Of a stretch of DNA of 64,000 nt, positions 9,369 to 18,304 are shown piece after piece. The first letter of the stretch is position 1; the number at the start of each line of letters is the position of its first letter. Made by a program: the position numbers and the translations under genes. Origin of the DNA: Petroclostridium sp. X23 (GTDB lineage Bacteria; Bacillota; Clostridia; SK-Y3); assembly GCF_030013905.1 (NCBI RefSeq), contig NZ_CP124862.1:1925051-1989050 (forward strand), in the 5' to 3' direction. A model generated the notes under the pieces. It made no database searches. It saw only the letters and a program-made list of their open reading frames with translations, and was not told the origin of the DNA.

Positions 9369-10133
9369 TCAATCTGCGTAAATAGTATCAATATTAAAGC
9401 TTTCAAGCGTTTTCATAATCTCTCTATTTCTCATTCTTCCATCGGTAATTATACAGTCAAGCTGCTCGAATTTGGCCACCAAATGTACACTTGTAGTTTC
9501 AAACTTAGTTGAATCCATAACAGCTATCACCTTTTTTGCGCATTTAATCATTTGCCGCTTAATATTAGCCTCAAATGGTGAAGATGTCGTAATTCCTATG
9601 GAATTTCTCGTACCACTGCAACCTAAAAACAACTTCTTCGCTTCAATATTCTCCAGATATATCTCGGCATCGGGCCCTACAAGACACATATGATCACTAA
9701 GTAAAATTCCCCCTACCAAAGAAGTACTTATGTTATTGTTAGTGGATAACATCGAGGCAATAGGGACTGAATTAGTTATAACTGTAAGATTGGAGAAACC
9801 CGATAATTGTTTTGCAATAGCCATGATGGTTGTTCCTGAATCAAAAATGATGGAATCTCCATCTTCAATTAGCTCTAAGGCAGCTTTTGCAATAGCAAGC
9901 TTTTCCTTCGAATGCATCTCATTCCTATACGCAAAAGGCAATACATGAGAAGGATTTTCCAGGTGCGCCCCACCGCGCGAACGAGTGAGAAGCCCTTTTT
10001 TTTCAAGAGCGGCTAAGTCTTTTCTTATTGTTACTGAAGATACAGAGAATTCTTCCATCAATTCTGCTATAGACACATCCTGATGGTTTGTCAATATATC
10101 CATTATAGCTCTCCGGCGATGTATTGTACTCAT
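9369..10133 (-). CDS. DeoR/GlpR family transcriptional regulator
   Basis: 254 residues. The N-terminal DeoR helix-turn-helix is clear (MSTIHRRRAIMDIL, then VSIAELMEEFSVSSVTIRKDLAALEKKGLLTRSRGGA). The DeoRC sugar-phosphate sensor domain follows (IIFDSGTTIMAIAKQL, VITNSVPIA). The ATG at 10133 with AGGAG upstream matches the family's usual start; the longer frame to 10268 has no support. It lies between aldolase 1 and the GAPDH/PGK operon, with palindromes on both sides. It is probably a repressor of both that responds to a sugar phosphate such as a ketose or triose phosphate (inference). Confidence 0.92.
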   Translation of the reverse strand: MSTIHRRRAIMDILTNHQDVSIAELMEEFSVSSVTIRKDLAALEKKGLLTRSRGGAHLENPSHVLPFAYRNEMHSKEKLAIAKAALELIEDGDSIIFDSGTTIMAIAKQLSGFSNLTVITNSVPIASMLSTNNNISTSLVGGILLSDHMCLVGPDAEIYLENIEAKKLFLGCSGTRNSIGITTSSPFEANIKRQMIKCAKKVIAVMDSTKFETTSVHLVAKFEQLDCIITDGRMRNREIMKTLESFNIDTIYAD

Positions 10134-10271
10134 CTCTTTCTCCTCTTCCTTTAAAATATTAATAGATAATTTTTCTATGGCTTTTGTTGTTTTATTATAG
10201 CGTATCTTTTTTAAAAAGTAAATACCATACAGAGAGAAAAGTAAAGCAAAATAAATTTTTAAAAACATTTT

Positions 10272-10509
10272 CGAAACATTTTAGAAACATATTAAAAATG
10301 CTATTTTCAGCAATTCAAGCAATATTCCACTTAATATTATATCATTTTAATCATCGATCCTGTGTAAATTTTAACTTGACATGTGTAGTAAATGATGATA
10401 TTTTATGAATATAGATCATTTGATTATAATTAATTACACTTATTGTTTTTATTCAGTCTATTTTTGTAATATTTATTAACTAAATAGAAACATATTGAAA
10501 ATATGTTTC
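10272..10509. promoter_or_regulatory. Candidate DeoR operators between deoR and the GAPDH gene
   Basis: A perfect inverted repeat GAAACATATT-GAA-AATATGTTTC lies at 10487-10509, about 50 bases before the GAPDH start. The same GAAACATATT half-site recurs at 10284-10293, with CGAAACATT at 10272-10280, near the deoR start. This spacing fits a regulator acting on both divergent promoters. No other gene is seen between 10134 and 10561. Confidence 0.6.
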
Positions 10510-10561
10510 GTAGAATCACACTTTACAAATATTTATTTTTAAATGAATGGGGGAATTTAAA

Positions 10562-11575
10562 GTGGTTAAAGTAGGTGTAGTAGGCTATGGTGTTATCGGT
10601 CAAAGACTTGCTGATGGTGTAGCAAGACAAGGTGATATGGAATTGGTAGGCGTTGCAGATGTGTCACCAACCCTCTCGATTCGAGCATTAGTAGAAAAAG
10701 GGATGCCATATCATTTCTATAGTGCACTCCCTGAAAATGACCAGCTGTTAAAAAGCGCCGGTGTGCCTATTTCCGGTTCTCTTACAGATATGGTGGAACA
10801 ATGCGATATTGTTCTTGATGCCACCAGTGCCGGTATCGGTCAAAAAAACAAAGAACTCTATAAAAAAATGGGTAAACGGGCAATATTCCAAGGTGGTGAG
10901 AAAAACAACGTAGCGGATGTTTTCTTTCATGGATACGCGAATTATGAAAAAGGTATAGGGCAACAATTCCTAAAACTCACTTCATGCAATACCACAGGTG
11001 TTATTAGAGCAGTCGATTGTATCGACCGTGCCGTAGGTGTTGAGAAAGTAGCGATCACCATTATCCGGCGTGTTGCGGACCCCGGCGATTACCACAGAGG
11101 ACTTACCAATGCTTTACAGGTGGATAAGGCACCTTCACATCAAGCGGAAGATTTGATGACAATTATGCCTCACATTGATGCAACAGGTATACTAGTACAT
11201 ACACCGGTCACTCATGGACATATCATTACCGTCGTGGCATCTCCAAAGAAAAAAATCATCAAAAAGGATTTACTTGAACTCTTCGAAGAACATGCACGCA
11301 TCAGGGTTGTTCGTCTTGCCGACGGATTTTTAGGCAATGCTTCTTTATTCAGATATGCCCGTGATTTGGGCAACCCACGCGGTGATATGTACGAAATAGC
11401 TGCATGGGAAGAAGCGATCGTAAACTCGGGAAATGATATTATGTTCGCCATCAACATCCCTCAAGAATCTGTTGTTATTCCGGAAAGCATTGACGGTATA
11501 AGGGCATCACTTTCCATGCAAACCGAACGTATAACAGGTGTGTCTGAAACCAACAAATACCTTAACATGAAATAG
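10562..11575 (+). CDS. Type II (archaeal-type) glyceraldehyde-3-phosphate dehydrogenase
   Basis: 337 residues from GTG at 10562, which gives the family start VKVGVVGYGVIGQR (Rossmann GxGxxG). It has GGGGGA seven bases upstream; the ATG at 10547 would include that ribosome site in the coding region. The catalytic Cys lies in LTSCNTTG (about residue 140), with RRVADP and HGH segments typical of archaeal GAPDH rather than the usual bacterial enzyme. It oxidises and phosphorylates GAP to 1,3-bisphosphoglycerate. It pairs with an archaeal-like PGK 12 bases downstream. Aldolase products could feed directly into these two steps. Confidence 0.92.
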   Translation: MVKVGVVGYGVIGQRLADGVARQGDMELVGVADVSPTLSIRALVEKGMPYHFYSALPENDQLLKSAGVPISGSLTDMVEQCDIVLDATSAGIGQKNKELYKKMGKRAIFQGGEKNNVADVFFHGYANYEKGIGQQFLKLTSCNTTGVIRAVDCIDRAVGVEKVAITIIRRVADPGDYHRGLTNALQVDKAPSHQAEDLMTIMPHIDATGILVHTPVTHGHIITVVASPKKKIIKKDLLELFEEHARIRVVRLADGFLGNASLFRYARDLGNPRGDMYEIAAWEEAIVNSGNDIMFAINIPQESVVIPESIDGIRASLSMQTERITGVSETNKYLNMK

Positions 11576-11587
11576 AGGTGTTTTATT

Positions 11588-12844
11588 ATGAAATTTGGGA
11601 TCTGTACCCTGGATGATTTTGAATTGAAAGGCAAAACCGTACTATGCAGAATAGATATCAATCAACCCATTGATAAAGTTAACAACAAGTTAAAAGACAC
11701 CACACGTATCAAAGCCTGTATTCCAACCATAAAAGAACTATCGGATAAAGGCGCAAAGGTTGTGCTCCTCGCCCATCAGGGCAGTGATATAGAATACAAA
11801 AATTATTATACAACACAACCGCATTCAGAAGTTTTAACTGAGCTTTTAGGTAAAAAAGTTAAATTCATAGATGATGTTTGCGGCCCTTCTGCAAGGCTTG
11901 AAATATCCAAGCTAAACGATGGGGAAATACTGCTTCTTGATAACGTCCGCCATATGGCTGAAGAAATGACGCTTTTCGAGACAAAGCTTAATCTTTCACT
12001 AGAAGAACAATCAAAGACGTTAGTGGTACAAAAGCTTTATCCGCTCGCCGACCTTTTTGTTTGCGACGCTTTTGCAGCAGCTCACCGAAGTCAACCTACC
12101 CTCTGCGGTTTCGGACAATATCTGCCTTCTGCAATAGGAAGATTATTTGAAGAAGAATTCTGTGTTATCTCTAGTATCATGGAAGCACCAAAACGTCCCT
12201 GTATATTTATCTTAGGTGGCGCAAAGATCGCTGATGCTTTTTTAATGATGAATACCGTGTTGGATAACGGCATTGCAGATAAGGTACTTACCGGCGGATT
12301 GGTTGCAAATATTATGCTGGCTGCGAAGAATATTGATATAGGTACCTCATCAATGGCGTTCATTACAAAAAATAATCTTAGCGAATTCATAGATATAGCA
12401 AAGAATATTCTTAAAAACCATAGTGAAAAGATCGCTCTCCCTGATGATCTTGCATATATTGATAATAAGAGAATTGAAGTCGGTATCGACAATCTTCCCG
12501 ATGACTCACTATTGGTGGATATCGGCAGTCAAACGGCGGAAGCTTACAAACGCACCATCAGTGAAGCGGCTACTGTATTTATCAATGGGCCTATGGGCGT
12601 ATTCGAAAAAGACGAAAGCGAGTACGGCACTAAGGAAATATGGCATGCAATCGCAAATTCCGACGCCTATTCGGTACTTGGCGGCGGGGACAGCATTACC
12701 GCGACCAATAAGTACGCACTTGAAGACAGCATGTCATATATCTGTACCGGCGGCGGCGCTCTTATTCGCTTTCTGACCGGAGAAGAACTTCCGGCGGTAA
12801 AAGCTCTTCGTGACGCTGCTAAAAAATTTCCACCGACTATATAG
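11588..12844 (+). CDS. pgk: Archaeal-type phosphoglycerate kinase
   Basis: 418 residues with PGK landmarks in order: CRIDINQP (substrate-binding Arg/Asp), AHQG, NVRHMAEE, DAFAAAHRSQP, FILGGAKIADA, LTGGLVAN, FINGPMGVFE and VLGGGDSITA. Wording such as AHQGSD, DAFAAAHRSQPTL and TGGGALIRFLTGEELP follows archaeal PGKs more closely than bacterial ones (from memory of those sequences). It transfers phosphate from 1,3-bisphosphoglycerate to ADP. It is cotranscribed with the type II GAPDH, forming a self-contained lower-glycolysis pair that probably supplements housekeeping enzymes elsewhere. Confidence 0.93.
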   Translation: MKFGICTLDDFELKGKTVLCRIDINQPIDKVNNKLKDTTRIKACIPTIKELSDKGAKVVLLAHQGSDIEYKNYYTTQPHSEVLTELLGKKVKFIDDVCGPSARLEISKLNDGEILLLDNVRHMAEEMTLFETKLNLSLEEQSKTLVVQKLYPLADLFVCDAFAAAHRSQPTLCGFGQYLPSAIGRLFEEEFCVISSIMEAPKRPCIFILGGAKIADAFLMMNTVLDNGIADKVLTGGLVANIMLAAKNIDIGTSSMAFITKNNLSEFIDIAKNILKNHSEKIALPDDLAYIDNKRIEVGIDNLPDDSLLVDIGSQTAEAYKRTISEAATVFINGPMGVFEKDESEYGTKEIWHAIANSDAYSVLGGGDSITATNKYALEDSMSYICTGGGALIRFLTGEELPAVKALRDAAKKFPPTI

Positions 12845-12943
12845 TATCAAATGGACTTTAAAGAAAAAATACTACTGACTGGTTGTTGTGATAAAACATT
12901 TAATGAAAATAGGATTTAATAACCAAAAATATAATAGCAAAAC

Positions 12944-12983
12944 ATTACGGCAAGCAAAGTACTGATAATCTGCTTGCCGTAAT
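12944..12983 (+). terminator. Stem-loop after pgk
   Basis: ATTACGGCAAGCA (12944-12956) pairs perfectly with TGCTTGCCGTAAT (12971-12983) across a 14-base loop, between pgk and the larA fragment. Only two T residues follow, so it may be a weak terminator or a processing site. Confidence 0.5.
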
Positions 12984-13003
12984 TTACATAAGGGAGGCAT
13001 ACC

Positions 13004-13591
13004 GTGAACTTTGCTTTGCATTATGACAAACAGGAACTCAGCTTTGATATTCCTGAAGAAAATTTATTAAAAATAATAAAACCAAATGAAATAAAAAAAG
13101 ACCTTTCGGAAATCGCAGTAATAAAAGCCGCACTGATGAACCCTATCGGGTCCGAACGCCTCTCGAACATCATCAAACCGGGTGAGAAAATAGCAATTAT
13201 AACAAGCGATATTACCAGACCCATGCCCAGCAAAAAAGTTCTCCCTCTTTTATTAGAAGAACTCTATTCAGCAGGCTGTAAGGCTCAGGATATTACCATT
13301 GTATTTGCCCTTGGCAGTCACCGAAAGCATACCCCTGAGGAAATGCGATATTTAGTAGGCGATGAAGTTTTTGAGTCAGTAGCTTGTATTGACAGCGACG
13401 CCGAGAACTGCAAACATCTTGGTGTGACCTCACGCGGTACTCCCGTTGATATATTTACCCCAGTAACCCAAGCAGACCGGCGGATCTGTCTCGCAAACAT
13501 CGAGTATCACTATTTTGCCGGCTATAGCGGCGGTTTGAAAGCATCAAACGCCCTGGAATTATATATAAGCATAACATTTGCTTCTATATAA
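13004..13591 (+). pseudogene. Truncated LarA-family protein (N-terminal domain only)
   Basis: The 195-codon frame starts at GTG 13004 with GGGAGG upstream. It matches the N-terminal half of the nickel-pincer lactate racemase family (DUF2088): TSDITRPMPSKKVLP, ALGSHRKHTPEEM and EYHYFAGYSGGLKA. Family members are about 420 residues. Here similarity stops after the GYSGG motif at about 13544, where a 25-bp inverted repeat begins and supplies the last codons and the stop. The C-terminal half is absent downstream. It would not be an active racemase. It lies in the GAPDH-PGK operon and may be the remains of a sugar-acid or hydroxyacid epimerase. Confidence 0.8.
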
Positions 13592-13604
13592 CTCCAGAGC
13601 GTTT
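13546..13604. repeat. 25-bp imperfect inverted repeat at the larA break point
   Basis: Arms at 13546-13570 and 13580-13604 match at 22 of 25 positions around a 9-base loop. Two of the three mismatches become G-U pairs in the minus-strand RNA. It sits between convergent larA' and aldolase 2. No T-run follows on either strand. It may be a palindromic insertion or deletion scar, or a bidirectional terminator. Confidence 0.7.
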
Positions 13605-13664
13605 AATCTTTAAAAGATATGTTTTATAGATAAATTTACTATGCAAACAACCCTCTCTATGTCT

Positions 13665-14510
13665 CTATGCTCTTCCTTGAGCACCACACATATATATTTT
13701 TTCTCGTACGATCTCTTTAATCCTGTTACGGCCATTATCCAGGATACTGTAAATATCTTTATTCTGATGTATCGCTTCATGCATACCTTCTATAAAACCA
13801 ACTCTCATTTCAGTTCCTATATTTACTTTGTTTATACCTAGTTCAATTGCTTTTTTTACCGATTCTGCAGGGATTCCGGAACCTCCGTGAAGCACCAAAG
13901 GAATATCGGTGATTCTATTTATTTCTTCTAAAAGCTTAAAATCCAATTTAGGTTCCACTTTATAAATGCCATGTGCACTTCCGATGGCCACAGCCAAAAC
14001 ATCTGTCGGTGCTTCCGAGACAAATCTCTTCAAATCTTCTATATCCACCAGATCCGCTTGTTCTTCACCAACTTCTATATTATCTTCAACCCCACCGATT
14101 TTTCCCAGTTCAGCTTCTACAGAAACACCAACTGTTCGGCATATTTCCGATACCTTGTTTGTTACTGCTATATTCTCACTTAAGCATAAATAAGATCCAT
14201 CAATCATGACTGAAGTGAAACCTACCCGGATACTTTGAATGATTTGGGCGAAACTTCTGCTATGGTCAAGGTGCAGCGCAATAGGCAGCTTTGACTTTTC
14301 TGCAAACTGCTTTACAACCGCCGCTAATGGCTCCAACTTTCCATCCTGTATGGCACCCTGCCCTACACCAAAGATGAAAGGTGTCTTTTCTTCCTCTGCT
14401 GCTTCTAAAATCGCTTGTACAAACTCAATATTATCAATATTAAATTCCGGCACGGCATATTTGTTTTTTATAGCATCTTTTAATAAAGGCTCAAGCGTTA
14501 CCAAAGGCAT
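13665..14510 (-). CDS. Class II fructose/tagatose-bisphosphate aldolase family protein (copy 2)
   Basis: 281 residues, clearly related to copy 1 over its whole length: YAVPEFNIDNIEF, HLDHSRSF, AIGSAHGIY, LVLHGGSGIP and the C-terminal VREKIY block. Zn-ligand His residues are kept. VMFDGSH of copy 1 is VMIDGSY here, so a His near the active site is Tyr. AGGAGG precedes the ATG at 14510. It is the last gene of the TRAP-dehydrogenase-kinase operon and should cleave the phosphorylated ketose made by the kinase next door. The exact substrate is not settled. Confidence 0.9.
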   Translation of the reverse strand: MPLVTLEPLLKDAIKNKYAVPEFNIDNIEFVQAILEAAEEEKTPFIFGVGQGAIQDGKLEPLAAVVKQFAEKSKLPIALHLDHSRSFAQIIQSIRVGFTSVMIDGSYLCLSENIAVTNKVSEICRTVGVSVEAELGKIGGVEDNIEVGEEQADLVDIEDLKRFVSEAPTDVLAVAIGSAHGIYKVEPKLDFKLLEEINRITDIPLVLHGGSGIPAESVKKAIELGINKVNIGTEMRVGFIEGMHEAIHQNKDIYSILDNGRNRIKEIVREKIYMCGAQGRA

Positions 14511-14530
14511 TATGCGATCCTCCTAAAATT

Positions 14531-15442
14531 TTATTTTTTATCGGTTTTATCAATTAACTCTTTGACTTCCTGTTCCGAAGGCATTCTTTCTCTTCCTCCC
14601 AATCCTTCACATGTCAACGATGCATAAGCACTGGCGAATTTTAATGTATCTTCCAACATCCATCCGGATAAATAGCCATACATAAAGGCTCCATGAAAAT
14701 TATCACCGGCACCGGTTGTATCTATTTCATTTGCCGGGTATGCATGCACGGAGTAATATTTTTTACCATCAAATGCGATACTGCCTTCAGCACCTAAAGT
14801 AATACAGACAATCTCCGGACCCATTTCCCTAAAGATCTTGCAGGCCTCTTTCATGTCTTTTTCACCTAGTGCATTAAAGGTGGTTTTGTTGTCCGGAATA
14901 AAAATATCTACATAGGGTAATATTTCCATCATGTTTTCTTTGGATATATTCCCACCGTCAAGGGAAACCACCGCCTCAGTTTGTTGATGGCAATATTTTG
15001 CTACTTCGTATGCCAGACTAGGATTGTTGCCGTCTAAATGCACACTTCTACACTGATGGAAAATCTCCTTGTTGATTTGATCTATGCTAAGCTCATTGTG
15101 ACATCCTCCATAGTAGGTGATGGTACGTTTTGCCGAGTCTTTTTCGACATGCATCACTGACAGGGATGAAGGTTTGTTAGGGATGATTTTTATTTCAGAG
15201 GTATCTATTCCTCTTTCATTAAACTCTTTGATAATCAGATTCCCAAAAAGGTCATCTCCAACTGCGCTTACCAGCATGGCGTTTTTTCTCAAAGAGTTAA
15301 ACGCAACACAGGCTGTAGCGGCAGGTCCTCCTCCGCTGGTTACCGATTTGTATGAGCCTATTCTTTGGTCACTCTTTGGTACTCTGTCTACCAGAAATAA
15401 GATGTCATAAGCTGCCGCACCACAAAAAATGCAATCAATCAT
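14531..15442 (-). CDS. PfkB-family sugar kinase
   Basis: 303 residues with the ribokinase/PfkB landmarks: an N-terminal GAAAYDILFLVDRVP, the GGGPAATACVAF glycine segment (about 38) and the C-terminal DTTGAGDNFHGAF anion-hole motif with catalytic Asp (about 243-255). It phosphorylates a sugar or keto-sugar with ATP. It follows a zinc dehydrogenase and precedes an aldolase, which suggests a route polyol to ketose to ketose phosphate to triose phosphates. GGAG lies nine bases before the ATG. Confidence 0.9.
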   Translation of the reverse strand: MIDCIFCGAAAYDILFLVDRVPKSDQRIGSYKSVTSGGGPAATACVAFNSLRKNAMLVSAVGDDLFGNLIIKEFNERGIDTSEIKIIPNKPSSLSVMHVEKDSAKRTITYYGGCHNELSIDQINKEIFHQCRSVHLDGNNPSLAYEVAKYCHQQTEAVVSLDGGNISKENMMEILPYVDIFIPDNKTTFNALGEKDMKEACKIFREMGPEIVCITLGAEGSIAFDGKKYYSVHAYPANEIDTTGAGDNFHGAFMYGYLSGWMLEDTLKFASAYASLTCEGLGGRERMPSEQEVKELIDKTDKK

Positions 15443-15462
15443 GTCTCTGTCTCCTCTCCCAC

Positions 15463-16476
15463 TTATTCATTGGGACTAATGCCAATTTTAAAACCTTGAC
15501 CTTTTCTGGCCATTTCAAATGCCTTTTCAAAGTCTTTAAGAGGAAAACGATGAGAAACAACTCCCTCCAAATCAAGCTTGGGTAGAATCTCCAGCACCTG
15601 ATGATGGGTAAATGGATTCCTGATAGACCCCATAATGGTTAACTCTTTCTCAAACATGTAATTGGGTTCAACACTGATATATTGACCTGGAGAAACTACA
15701 CCAAAGAATAAGATCCTAGCCCCTTTACATACCAGTTCCATAGATAACTGTGCCGTTTCTTTTCTTCCGGCGGCATCAATGACCACATCCGCTCCCAAGT
15801 TATTGGTTTCTTTTTTTACGATGTCCACCAAAGAATCCTCTAAAGGATTTACAGCAATATCCGCACCTCTTTTTAATATAAACTCACGTCTTTCCAACGA
15901 TGGCTCCGATACAATGATTTTTGCCGCTCCTCTTTGCTTTGCCAGTTGTGTCATGATCACACCGGCGGCTCCTCCACCTTGAATGACAACCGTATCCCCG
16001 ATACGGATATTCACTTGATTGATCCCATTTAAACAGCATCCGATGGTTTCGGCCAAGGCTGCTTTCTCTGCTGAAACCGCCTCCGGTACTTGATATACCG
16101 TATCATGCCGTGCAACGACGTACTGGCCGAAGCCTCCGTTCATATTTATACCCCATGCTTTTCTTGCCACACATAGGTTTGGTCTTCCAATGCGGCAGTA
16201 TTTACATAAACCGCAATAGATATGGGGTTCTACCGATACCAAGTCCCCCACCTTACAATTGGTTACTTCCTCCCCTATCTTTTCTACATATCCTGAAAAC
16301 TCGTGTCCCAGCGCAACCGGCGGCTTAACCTCAAATTTTCCGTCCAATATATGCAGATCGGTCCCGCATATGGTTGCCGTATCTATCTTTATCAACACTT
16401 CATCGGCACCTACGGGCTTGATATCTATTTCTCTTATTTCCATTTCCGGTTTTCCATCATAAACCACTGCTAACAT
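15463..16476 (-). CDS. Zinc-dependent alcohol/polyol dehydrogenase (MDR family)
   Basis: 337 residues. Catalytic-zinc ligands are in CGTDLH (about residue 37) and GHEFSG, and structural-zinc Cys residues in CGLCKYCRIGRPNLC. The NAD-binding Rossmann motif is GGGAAG (about 167). It resembles sorbitol/threonine/L-iditol dehydrogenases. In this operon (TRAP uptake, kinase, aldolase) it probably oxidises an imported polyol or sugar acid to the keto form for the PfkB kinase. The substrate is inferred from context only. A GAGGAG ribosome site precedes the ATG. Confidence 0.9.
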   Translation of the reverse strand: MLAVVYDGKPEMEIREIDIKPVGADEVLIKIDTATICGTDLHILDGKFEVKPPVALGHEFSGYVEKIGEEVTNCKVGDLVSVEPHIYCGLCKYCRIGRPNLCVARKAWGINMNGGFGQYVVARHDTVYQVPEAVSAEKAALAETIGCCLNGINQVNIRIGDTVVIQGGGAAGVIMTQLAKQRGAAKIIVSEPSLERREFILKRGADIAVNPLEDSLVDIVKKETNNLGADVVIDAAGRKETAQLSMELVCKGARILFFGVVSPGQYISVEPNYMFEKELTIMGSIRNPFTHHQVLEILPKLDLEGVVSHRFPLKDFEKAFEMARKGQGFKIGISPNE

Positions 16477-16508
16477 ACTAATTATTCTCCTCTCTCATCT
16501 ACACATTT

Positions 16509-17786
16509 TTACTTGAATATCATATTTGGTATGAACAATGAAAATTGAGGTACCAACGCAACAATTAATAAAACAATCAACATGATTCCTACGTAAGAAG
16601 GAAGGAACCTCAACAGCTCTTTTAGTTTAGTGCGTGCGATCCCCATTGTGATAAATAGGATTCCTCCGACCGGAGGCGTAACTCCTGCATAAACCAAAGT
16701 CACAACCATTACTAAAGAAAAGTGTATCGGATCAAAACCAAATTTTGCTGCAAGGGGCATCAGAATAGGAGCCACTATAATGGTTGCAGATAAAGTTTCT
16801 ATAAACATCCCTACAAAAATTAGAAATACAATCACCAGCATCATTACAAGCGTTGGACTTTGAGTAATTGAAGTCACAAATCCTACGACTATCTGTGGGA
16901 ATTTTTCAAATGCAATAATCCATCCCATGGTTGAAGCTGCCGCGATAATAAGCATTGCCATTGATGTGGAGGCTGCTGCTTTCAAAAGAATTTCCGGCAG
17001 CTGTTTCCATGTATATTCTTTATAAACAAAGAATCCGACAATAAATGCGTATAAAACCGCTATCGCTCCCGCTTCAGTTGCAGTAAATACCCCTAGAATA
17101 ATACCTCCGATAATAATGAGTGGCATAACCAATGCTAAACTCGCTTCCTTAGTCGCCTTTAAAACTTCTTTCCATGATGCTCGCCGGTCTCCCATAAGGT
17201 TAAATTTAGCACCATAATAATAAGTGACTAACATTAGTCCTATTCCGATGATAAGCCCCGGAATGATCCCTGCTAAGAACAAGCTTCCGATAGAGACTCC
17301 GGTAAGTGTGGCATAAATAATCATGGTCAAGCTTGGTGGGATAATGGGTCCTAAAGAACCCGCCGATGCTTGCAGCATGGCTGCCATCCCCGCCGGATAG
17401 CCTTTTTTCTTCATTGCCGGAATGAGTATGCTCCCAACTGCTGCCGTATCGGCCGCAGCAGATCCGGAAACACCTGCGAAAATAATACTTGTTAAAATAC
17501 TTACCATTCCCAGACCGCCTTTGATATGACCCACCAAGGAATGAGAGAAATCAACCAGTCGTCTTGATATTCCTCCTGTTTCCATGAGTTCTCCTGAAAG
17601 CATAAAGAACGGAATAGCCATTAAACTGAAGGAATCTACTCCAACAAACAGTTTTTGAGAAATCAATGTCAATGAAACATCCGACATCAATCCTACACCT
17701 AATAATGCTGCGGTACCCATCGCAAAAGCTATTGGTACACCGAGAAATAAAAATATTAAGAAAGTTATGAAAGCTACCGTTAACAA
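16509..17786 (-). CDS. dctM: TRAP transporter large permease (DctM)
   Basis: 425 residues with about 12 hydrophobic segments and the DctM family blocks GVPIAFAMGTAALLG, SGSAAADTAAVGSILIPAM, LGPIIPPSLTMIIYA and GVTPPVGGILF. It forms the Na+-driven carrier of the TRAP system in the inner membrane. It starts at TTG 17786, overlapping the dctQ stop by seven bases with GGGAGG just upstream. It works with DctQ and the binding protein DctP at 20000, from which it is now separated by an insertion sequence. Confidence 0.95.
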   Translation of the reverse strand: MLTVAFITFLIFLFLGVPIAFAMGTAALLGVGLMSDVSLTLISQKLFVGVDSFSLMAIPFFMLSGELMETGGISRRLVDFSHSLVGHIKGGLGMVSILTSIIFAGVSGSAAADTAAVGSILIPAMKKKGYPAGMAAMLQASAGSLGPIIPPSLTMIIYATLTGVSIGSLFLAGIIPGLIIGIGLMLVTYYYGAKFNLMGDRRASWKEVLKATKEASLALVMPLIIIGGIILGVFTATEAGAIAVLYAFIVGFFVYKEYTWKQLPEILLKAAASTSMAMLIIAAASTMGWIIAFEKFPQIVVGFVTSITQSPTLVMMLVIVFLIFVGMFIETLSATIIVAPILMPLAAKFGFDPIHFSLVMVVTLVYAGVTPPVGGILFITMGIARTKLKELLRFLPSYVGIMLIVLLIVALVPQFSLFIPNMIFK

Positions 17787-18256
17787 ATTCCTCCCACCCT
17801 TTCTTTATAGTTTTTAATAAAATAATTGACTTGCGAAAAAAGCATTCCTAGAGCACCTACGGGAATAGCTAAATAGATGATTCCCATAGGGATTCTTAAC
17901 ATCGAAGTTAACTGTCTCATATTAGCGATGGACATCTTAAGCCCAAGTACAACGATACATAACAAGAATATACAACTTACTAGATTAACAAAAGGAAATA
18001 AGTACTTCCAAATTTTATCAGGTACCGAATCAATGACTACATCAAAAGTTATATTCATTCCTTTCTTAACCGTCACAATTCCACCGATATAAATAATCCA
18101 TATGAATAAAATTCGAGCGGTTTCTTCTGCCCAAACAAGGGAATGTCCCAAAACATATCTAAAAAAGACCTGTAGTAGTACTATGATTACAAGCGAGGCA
18201 AAAAAAGTTACAATAATATAATTTACGATCTCCTCTATTTTCTTTACGATTTTCAA
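17780..18256 (-). CDS. dctQ: TRAP transporter small permease (DctQ)
   Basis: 158 residues with four predicted membrane segments and the DctQ signature VLLQVFFRYVLGHSLVWAEETARILFIW. The start is TTG at 18256 with AAGGAGGG upstream. It is coupled to dctM by a seven-base overlap. The insertion sequence begins 48 bases upstream of its start (18304 is the last base of the target duplication), so its original promoter connection to dctP is interrupted. Confidence 0.93.
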   Translation of the reverse strand: MKIVKKIEEIVNYIIVTFFASLVIIVLLQVFFRYVLGHSLVWAEETARILFIWIIYIGGIVTVKKGMNITFDVVIDSVPDKIWKYLFPFVNLVSCIFLLCIVVLGLKMSIANMRQLTSMLRIPMGIIYLAIPVGALGMLFSQVNYFIKNYKERVGGIC

Positions 18257-18304
18257 CCGTCACACCCTCCTTACATATTTAATGTATTTTCTCTATCTGT
18301 AGAT

